NCBI RefSeq assembly: GCF_900497805.2
Contig: NW_020954599.1
Span: forward strand, 43,779,260 to 43,843,259
DNA from: Vombatus ursinus
Lineage: Eukaryota; Chordata; Mammalia; Diprotodontia; Vombatidae
Direction of reading: 5' to 3'
Length of the DNA stretch: 64,000 nt
The notes under the pieces were generated by a model. That model searched no databases and was not told where the DNA came from. It was given only the letters and a program-made list of their open reading frames with translations. The translations under genes were made by a program, and so were the position numbers. Numbering within the stretch: the first letter of the stretch is position 1; every line of letters begins with the position of its first letter. Positions 56,790 through 64,000 of the stretch are shown here, piece by piece.

Positions 56790-57250
56790 TTTAAGGCCTG
56801 ATTCAGGCCAGAGTGACAGTCCAGGTTTGAGATAGTAATGAAATGAGACACTTGTAGATCCAAAACAATTAGAAAAAGGAGGTTTATTTAGATTCACCAT
56901 GGAAAGGCTATTCAGCACTGGTTCAGGTAGAAATGATTTTTTCTCGTCTCCCTAGAGAAATGGAGCTTATCAGCAGGATGTTCTGGGTTAGATGGCTGCG
57001 GGACCTCACATGGCCCACCAAGTCTGCTGGCCACTCCATGTTCATGGGCTGGCCTCTTTTATGCCCTCTGAGAATTGGGGAACCTCATCAGTGGCTCAGA
57101 CCTTAGCTCCTTGGACCAATCAAATCTTAATGACACTTTCTTTCCATTTAGGGAAGAAAAAAAAAAACTTGCCTAGCCTACATGGCAGGGGACCCTGGTA
57201 GATATTGCTCCCACCACAAATACCAAAGACAAACAACCTACTTAACATTC
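56790..57250 (-). mobile_element. Probable LTR fossil, antisense
   Basis: On the minus strand a TATA-like 'cataaaagagg' (complement of ~57,055-57,066) is followed about 160 bases later by an AATAAA signal (complement near 56,885) and a pyrimidine-rich stretch. The region is GC-richer than its flanks. The TATA-to-polyadenylation spacing fits an LTR. No matching second copy in the window; family unknown. Confidence 0.5.
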
Positions 57251-57369
57251 CACCCCCCTCCCAAAGGCTAATTGAATGCTTTATCTGGCCCAGGAAAGAA
57301 CAGAATCATCTATCTGTACCATGCATATTTAATTTAGGTAGTGATGTTTACAGCATATTCAGAGGGATC

Positions 57370-57740
57370 AACTCTTTCCTCCTTGGACTCAGTAATGTCT
57401 CCAAACATGCCATATACTTTCCCACCTCTTTGCCTTTACATTCAAATGACTGGGAATGTTCTCCTTTCTTGAATTCCTACCCATCCTTTAAAGTCCAATT
57501 CAAATGCCAGCTGCTTCAGAATTGATCCCACTCCCATTTTGGCATTAAATCAGTAATAATATTTCTTACTTGGACTTCATTTAATATACCACACCTCTCT
57601 GATGAACGTAACTCAATTTATCTTATAATTGTTTATGTAGAGGTTATGTACCACTCCTCAATTGTCAGTTCCAAGAGGGTAGAAATGATGTCTTACTCAA
57701 TATCTTCCCCACTGCCTACACGACACACATATAGTCACTT
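57370..57740 (+). mobile_element. L2 LINE 3' end, sense, old
   Basis: 'gactgggaatgttctccttt', 'ctacccatcctttaaagtcc', 'caattcaaatgccagctgct', 'cttataattgtttatgtaga' and 'ttccaagagggtagaaatga' follow the L2 3' order. Confidence 0.7.
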
Positions 57741-59519
57741 TAAAAATGCCCAAATCAAATGGATTTTCTCTTTGGGAAATAACTTGTCTCTCCTAAAACC
57801 ATAGTGGAGAATTAAGTTCAGGAAATGGCCTCAATTTTTTGCTCTCAAATAAAAACTGTCTGATGGAAGATATGAATTAAACACATTAAGAAATTAATAC
57901 TATAATCTGAATTTTCTGTTCAAAATAAATTTATAGTTTGTTACATGATCTTACAAGAACAGCAACATCATAAAAATAAACATTCAAAGGCTTTAGAATT
58001 CTGATCAATGCAACAACCAATCATGATTCCAGATTACCAGTGATGAAGAATGTTACCCATTTTCTGAAAGAGAGGTAATAGACTCAAAATGCAGAATGAG
58101 ATATACATTTTTGTTCATAGCCAATGTGGGAACGCATTCGTTTAATTATGCATACTTGTTAAAACATATTTTCCTCCTTTTGGGGGGCAGGGAGAAGTAA
58201 GAAAGGAAAAAAAATGCTCGTTCATCAGAAAAATAAAATCTGTTTAAAAAACAAGTTTAAATGTATTTTCTACCACTTTTTTAATTTGAATGTATCTTGT
58301 CATATTTTCTCTCTAATTTCACTTTCTCCTTTCTTGTGTTTAAATTCATGAAGAGATAAGATTTCCCATTTTTAATGACTAACAGTTTAAAAATAAACTA
58401 AATATAAATAAAAATAACTAAAATTCCATTATAATGCCTGATCTTAGTATATGGTTGAATTTGGGTCTTTGAAGACCAAGTCAGTTGTGTGCTAACCTAC
58501 CAACTTGTAATCCTGGCTGTTTCTGTTCTCTGAGAAGCAGCCTAATTAGGTTGAAGCAATTCATTACCTGAAGGATTATCATCCAGGTGATTAATTATTT
58601 GATTGTCCCAGTCATAAGAAAAAAGTGGTCAATAGTATGTAGAGTTTGACATTTACACATGAAGATAGACTAATGAACTCACATGGAGGAAATCAGTATA
58701 TTGGAATACTATAAAGTGTCCCAAATGTCTTGATGAAGTTTTCAGCTATTAAAGCATGTATATGGTCTAAAACTTTTGGTTATGCCCTGAATATTAAAAT
58801 GTCCAGCAAAGAAACAAATTTAGCCAAAACTGTTAATGAGACATATTCAGCATACGAAAGGGAAATTTGGGAGTATACCACAACAGGACAGAAGACAGTG
58901 TACTACAGAGGATAGTGCAGTAAGAAAGGTCACTGCAGCCCAGAAGACATTCTTGTGATCGTCACTCCAGGGATTTTGCAGTCCTTGGCTAGATAGGAAA
59001 TGTTTCTCTTCCTGCTGCCCCTCTTTCTTTTGCACTCAGAAAGCTCTTGTGTGAAATATTTTGTTTTCCTAGGAAACTAGAAGCTTTGCGCTCCACCAGA
59101 ATAAACTGACAGCTTAGTTATATAATACTGGATATGTTTTATATAAAAGTGACACTCTAGAATTTGCATTGGACAAAATTATGAAAAAACTTTTTGCTTT
59201 TGAAGTTGCAATCACCGTTTCCCAGTTATCTTGTTCTCGCCTTACCTCCATGAACAAAATCCTATGGAAAAAAAAATAAAAAACCTTCAGGTATCCTCTG
59301 ATTTTCAAGAGTTCTTTTTTTTCTCTCCTGAGACAAATGGCATAACACTAACTGTAACTCATTGTCTCCTCTCAATTCACTGTCTCCTCCCTGCCCAATT
59401 AAAAGTTGCTTTTCCCTACCTAGTTATTTTCTTCTACTCTTTAGCTCTATTTCTCATCATGCTGCCCATCTTTTTTTTTTTCTCTCCTTTAATTTCTTCT
59501 AATTTTATCTCCACAGAAG

Positions 59520-59520
<1 letters not shown>
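57741..59520. other. About 1.8 kb without a gene
   Basis: AT-rich and mostly single-copy in appearance. Short open frames at 58,730-58,915 and 59,231-59,617 (the latter extends into the CA repeat) show no recognisable domain. Confidence 0.4.
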
Positions 59521-59521
<1 letters not shown>

Positions 59522-59571
<50 letters not shown>

Positions 59572-59575
59572 ACAC
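59522..59575. repeat. (CA)n microsatellite
   Basis: About 26 CA units with one interruption. Confidence 0.95.
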
Positions 59576-59689
59576 TGGAATATCCTTTGGGAACTCAGAG
59601 TTATGGAAATTACATAACACAATGAAACTTTCACATACAATTTTACTGGGGGATACTGACAGACTAACCAAAAATTCTGATACTGATCC

Positions 59690-59960
59690 TTAATAAATGA
59701 ATGAGTTTCAATCCTGCTTCTGAAAACTGTTTTTCCACAAGCATAGGGCAAGTCACATAAACTCTGTATGCTTCATTTTCCTTATCTGTGAAATGGAGAT
59801 AATTCCCATAATACTACTCAGATTCAAATGAGAAAATCCATGCAAGGCATTTTGAATTGCTTAAATTGCTATTCAGGTTTTGGCTATTATTCTTATTACT
59901 ACTGTAACACATATGAAATGCATTGTAACAGTAAAATACTACATAAATATCAGCTATCAT
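59690..59960 (+). mobile_element. MIR-type SINE, sense, degenerate
   Basis: 'gagtttcaatcctgcttctg', 'agggcaagtcacataaactc', 'ttccttatctgtgaaatgga' and 'gcattttgaattgcttaaat' in order. Confidence 0.6.
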
Positions 59961-60288
59961 CATCATTTTAACCTACCAGAAAAATCTATTAAGTACTAAT
60001 CCAAAGAATAGTCAGGAAAGGAAGATACAGCATCAGTAAATATACGTTTATACTTATCCATTCCCTTCAATGAGTTAAAGAATTTTGTGTGGCTTAGAAT
60101 TTGCAAATGCCATTTTCCTTTTACTATAGATCAGGAAATTTACCCTTTTCTATTTCTGCCTTTCAGGATTTTTCAGAGGTCACAAGTGGATCTGTTATCA
60201 TGTATACCAGTTCTTTTGGTAGTCAGTGGTATAGTTTGCATCAGACAAGGACCCAGCGCTTACTTTATTCAAAAATCTTGTGTTAGAA

Positions 60289-60710
60289 CCGGAAGAATGT
60301 TGTACACAGTAACAGCCATGTTATGCAACGACTAACTTTGATAGACTCAGCTCTTCTCATAAATACAAGGACCTAAGACATCTCCAAAAGTCTCATGATG
60401 GAAAATGCTATCTATATCCAGAGAAAGAACTATGGAGTTTGAATGCAGATCAAAGCATAGTATTTGCTCTTTTTTTTCTTTCTGTTTTGTTTTATTTCTT
60501 CTTTCTTGTGATTTCTCCTATTAGTTCTAATTCTTCTTTACAACATGACTAACATGAAAATGTGTTTAATAGGAATGTATATGTAGAAGCTATATCAAAT
60601 TGCACACTATCTTGGGGAGGGAAGCAGGGAAAGAGGGGGAGAAAATTTAAAACTCAAAAGCTTATGGAAGTGAATGTTGAAAATTAAAATTAACTAATTA
60701 AAAATTTTTA
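60289..60710 (+). mobile_element. L1 LINE 3' end, 5'-truncated, with TSD
   Basis: Starts in the L1 ORF2 end ('atgttgtacacagtaacagc') and passes 'gaatgcagatcaaagcatag', 'caacatgactaacatgaaaa' and 'gaaaatttaaaactcaaaag' to an A-rich tail. Flanking 16-bp duplication at 60,273-60,288 ('aaaaatcttgtgttag') and 60,711-60,726 ('aaaaatcctgtgctag'), two mismatches. Confidence 0.88.
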
Positions 60711-60877
60711 AAAAATCCTGTGCTAGGCAGAATTTTTCCTTGGCACAAAAAAAAAAAACTGAAACAAAACTAGAAATGAGTAGTTCTGCCTTCTCTCTTT
60801 CACTTTCTACCCTGAGCAGGAGGAATATCCCTTCTTTGTTCTTCCTGGTTTTCCCCAACATACCTCAATATATATAC

Positions 60878-60884
<7 letters not shown>

Positions 60885-60928
<44 letters not shown>
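60885..60928. repeat. (CA)n microsatellite
   Basis: Pure CA run with a TATACA-rich lead-in. Confidence 0.95.
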
Positions 60929-60989
60929 AAATTCTTATTTTTTCCTGTCCAGACTCCACTCTAAAATTCTGGAGTCCTGATGAAGAAAT

Positions 60990-61540
60990 CATACAAATTG
61001 AGTGGGTCTGACTGAGGTTTTCATCATATCTAGCACTACAAGATTCATGCTTCTCAAGAAAGAAAAATGATTATGTGTACATCTTATTGACTATTCATTG
61101 TATGTTATTTTTCAGCACCTGAGACTCTCTAGGAAAAGAAAATGCTACTTTCAGAAACCTGTTGGATACCTTGCTTTAATATCCTGATTGTGATGAATTT
61201 TCAGGTTTATAAAAATGCATGTCATCATGGTTGTAAGTGCTTTAAAAAAGAATTAAAACAGTTCAAATTAAAGCTAACTTGACCAGAACACAGCCTTTTA
61301 AAAAGGTCTCTTACTGTTCAAAAAAAAAAAGTGGAAATATATGCTTCTTGTGTGTCCTAAAGACCTGATGGTTTTGGGTATCATCAGTTACACTTAGCCA
61401 TTGACTAGACAGATGTTTATTAAGTCTCTGATTTTTTCAAGGTTAGACCCTATCAAGACTGTAGTCTGGGCCAACAACTCCAGTGCAAATATTTCTAATA
61501 GAAAGTAGTATTTAGCTTGTACCATTAGACTGGTAAAAGG
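60990..61540. other. No gene or clear repeat
   Basis: No supported ORF or element. Confidence 0.35.
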
Positions 61541-61544
61541 TGCT

Positions 61545-62300
61545 ACAGTATGAAAAAATGCTCTAAATCACTATTGATTAGAGGAATGCAAATTAAAACA
61601 ACTCTGAGATACAACCTCATACCCATCAGATTGGTTAACATGACAGAAAAGGAAAGGAAAAGTGCTGGAGGGGTTGTGAAAAGATTGGGACATTAATGGA
61701 CTGTCACTGGAGTTGTGAACTAGTTCAACCATTCTGGAGAATAATTTGGAACTATGCCCGAAGGGACATAAAACTGTGAATACCCTTTGATCCAGTAATA
61801 CTACTACTAGGTCTGTATCATAAAGAGATCAAAGAAAGGGGGTAAAGGCCTATTTGTAAAAATATTTATAGCTGCTCTCTTTGAGGTGGCAAAGAATTTG
61901 AAATTGGGGGGATACCCATCAACTGGAGGATGATTGAACAAGTGATATGTGATTGTGATGGAATACTATTGTATTATAAGAAATGATGAGCAGAATGATT
62001 TCAGAAAGAAACCTGGGGAGACTTTTATGAACTCATGAAAAGTGAAGAAAACAGAATCAGGAGAACATTTTATGCTGTAGCAGCATTTTTATAAAGATTA
62101 TGTAAAACTGTGTAAGACTTAGCTACTCTGATCAAGACAATTCCAAAGGACACATGATCTAAAATGTTATCCACCTCCAGAGAGAAAACTGGTAAGCCCT
62201 GAATGCAAATTGAAGTATACTTTTAAAAAAAACTTTATTTTTATTATTTTATTTTGTTTGTGTTTTCTTTTGCAACATGGTTAATATGAAAATATATTTT
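61545..62300 (+). mobile_element. L1 LINE 3' end, sense
   Basis: L1 ORF2 C-terminal DNA landmarks: 'gaaaaaatgctctaaatcac', 'gcaaattaaaacaactctga', 'ccatcagattggttaacatg', 'gatacccatcaactggagga' and 'gatggaatactattgtatta', then the 3' untranslated 'gcaacatggttaatatgaaa'. It stops where an oppositely oriented LINE tail begins. The reading frame is broken. Confidence 0.88.
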
Positions 62301-63134
62301 CTTTTTTTAAATTAATTTATTTATTTTTAGTTTTCAACATTAACTTCCACAAGATTTTGAGTTCCAAATTTTCTCCCCATCTCATCTCTCCCCCCACCCC
62401 AAGATGGCATGCATTCTGAATACCCCTGATCTCCCCTCCCTTCTGTCTCTCCCCCCATTCTCTTATACTCTTCCCCTTCAATTTTCCTATAAGACAGGAT
62501 AGATTTCTATACCCCATTTCCTGTATATCTTATTTCCCAGTTGCATGTGAAAACAATTTTTTTAAACTTTTGATTTTAACATTTTGGGTTCCAAAATTTC
62601 TCCCTTCCTCCCTCCCACCCACCCTCATTGCGAAGGCAAGCAACTCAATACAGGTTATACGTGTGTAGTCATGCAAAACACTTCCATAGTACTCATGTTG
62701 TGAAACACTAAGTATATTTCCCTCCATCTTATCCTGCCCCTCATTTATTCTATTCTCTCTTTTGACCCTGTCCCTCCTTAGAAGTGTTTACTTCTGATTA
62801 CCCACCTCTTCCAATCTGCCATCCCTTCTATCATCCTCCTGCTCTCTTGTCCCCTTCCCCCCTTTTTTCTGTAGGGTAAGATAGATTTCTATACCCAATT
62901 GAGTGTGTATGTTACTCTCTCCTTAAGTCAAATCTGATGAGAATAAGATTCACTCATTGCCTCTCACCTTCCCCCATTTCCCTTCCACTGAAAAAGCCTT
63001 TTCTTGTCTGTTTTATGTGAGATAATTTACCCCATTCTACCTCTCCCTTTCTCCTTTTCCCAGTAAAATCCTCTCTCACCCCTTAATTTTATTTTACAGA
63101 TATCACCCCTTCATCTTCAACTCACCCTGTGCCC

Positions 63135-63171
<37 letters not shown>
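63135..63171. repeat. (TATC)n microsatellite
   Basis: About nine units, within the untranslated part of the HAL1-like element. Confidence 0.95.
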
Positions 63172-63330
63172 ATACATACATATATTTTTTCCTTCCAACT
63201 ACTCTAATACTGAAAAAGGACTCATGAGTTACAAATATCATCTTTCCATGAAGGAATGTAAACAGTTCAACCTTAATAACTCTCTTATGATTTCTCTTTC
63301 CTGTTTACCTCTTCATGTTTCTCTTGAATC

Positions 63331-63953
63331 TTATATCTGAAAGTCAAATTTTCTATTCAGCTCTGGTCTTTTCATCAAGAATTCTTGAAAGTCCCGTATT
63401 TCACTGAATGTCCATTTTTTACCTGAAAGATTATACTCAGTTTTGCTGGGTAGGTGGTTCTTGGTTTTAATCCTATCTCCTTTGCCCTCTGGAATATTAT
63501 ATTCCAAGCCCTGCAGTCCCTTAATGTAGAAGCTGTTAAATCTTGTGTTATCCTGATTGTGTTTCCACAATATTTGAATTGTTTCTTTCTGTCTCCTTGC
63601 AATATTTTCTCCTTGACCTGGGAACTTTGGAATTTGGCTACAATATTCCTAGGAGTTTTCCTTTGGGGATCTCTTTCAGGAAGAGATCAGTGGATTCTTT
63701 CAATTTCTATTTTGCCCTCTGGTTCTAAAATATCAGAACAGTTTTCCTTGATAATTTCTTGAAAGATGATGTCTAGGCTCTTTTTTTGATCATGGCTTTC
63801 AGATAGTCCAATAATTTTTAAATTCTCTCTCCTGGATCTATTTTCCAGGTCAGTTGTTTTTCCAATGAGATATTTCACATTGTTTTCTAATTTTTCATTC
63901 TTTTGGATTTGTTTTACAGTGTCTTGATTTCTCATAAAGTCACTAGTTTCCAA
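63331..63953 (-). pseudogene. ORF1 of the HAL1-like element, C-terminal portion
   Basis: Two overlapping-order frames are seen. METSDFMRNQDTVKQIQKNE ... DLENRSRRENLKIIGLSESH is the coiled-coil end and start of the RRM. LPSKTEYNLSGKKWTFSEIR then DFQEFLMKRPELNRKF, with YPAKLSIIFQ in another frame, is the ORF1 C-terminal domain. A change of frame between them shows the copy is disrupted. ORF1p is the trimeric RNA-binding protein of L1-type elements. The N-terminus lies outside the window. Confidence 0.8.
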
Positions 63954-64000
63954 TTGCTGTACTCCAATTTTTAAGGAAGTATTTTCTTCAGTAAGCTTTT

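Larger units (their letters stand above)
62301..64000 (-). mobile_element. HAL1-like LINE (ORF1 only), antisense, runs off the right edge
   Basis: Read on the minus strand: L1-type ORF1 (beyond 64,000 to ~63,330), then ~1 kb of purine-rich untranslated sequence, a TATC repeat, two similar 3' modules and an A-rich tail at ~62,300. No ORF2 lies between ORF1 and the tail, which is the half-L1 layout. The 3' part aligns with 53,046-53,618. It inserted into, or abuts, the 3' end of the sense L1. Confidence 0.75.

Noticed and set aside
59434-59751. Cys-Val-rich minus-strand frames over CA repeats (also at 1.4, 14.5 and 60.9 kb)
   Set aside because: They are direct translations of CA/TG microsatellites.

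Overview
The window looks like ordinary non-genic DNA from a marsupial nuclear genome. It is AT-rich and CpG-poor, has no long open reading frames, and is packed with retroelements typical of metatherians: tRNA-headed SINEs with an RTE-like tail (MAR1 type), short tRNA SINEs ending in an A-rich tail (WSINE1 type), many MIR/THER-type SINEs, and long L2, L3/CR1, L1 and half-L1 (HAL1-like) pieces. The WSINE1-type tail at 44.05 kb and 52.7 kb suggests an Australian marsupial rather than an American opossum. That is inference from memory of the families, not a database match.

Only one place looks like a host gene: 14.70-15.67 kb (+). A sharp CpG-rich island (14,700-15,360) holds a reverse CCAAT box and is followed by a TATA-like motif at about 15,361. 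A short ORF starts at 15,597 in a strong Kozak context just after an in-frame stop, and runs 23 codons into a consensus splice donor at 15,668. This is best read as promoter plus first coding exon of a gene transcribed rightwards. I do not recognise the peptide. If that is right, most of the remaining 48 kb would be its first intron or introns; I found no second exon.

Layout. 0-14 kb: an LTR fossil, an ORF1-bearing LINE remnant, an L3 tail, many MIR-type SINEs, two MAR1 SINEs, a small hAT-like element and a long antisense L2. 14-18.5 kb: microsatellite, CpG island, exon and mostly single-copy sequence. 18.5-25 kb: three antisense L2 tracts and SINEs. 25.3-31.3 kb: an old sense L1 with an antisense L1 tail and a SINE inside it, then a 1.4-kb sense L2. 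33.2-34.5 kb: a block I cannot assign. 34.62-37.64 kb: an antisense, 5'-truncated and internally deleted L1 with perfect 13-bp target-site duplications. 40.6-43.0 kb: an L3 split by a 1.3-kb L2. 46.9-48.0 kb: a LINE tail split by a compact ERVK-like LTR fossil. 48.8-53.7 kb: antisense L2 tracts interrupted by SINEs and an LTR, with a HAL1-type tail beside them. 53.7-57.7 kb: two hAT-like elements with about 8-bp duplications, two probable LTRs and an L2 tail. 60.2-64 kb: L1 tails and a HAL1-like element running off the right edge.

Nothing here works together as a pathway or operon. The value lies in the gene start, the insertion chronology and a few duplicated or unassigned segments. I found no convincing new biological system. 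Element boundaries are by eye and mostly good to 10-50 bp, except where target-site duplications fix them.
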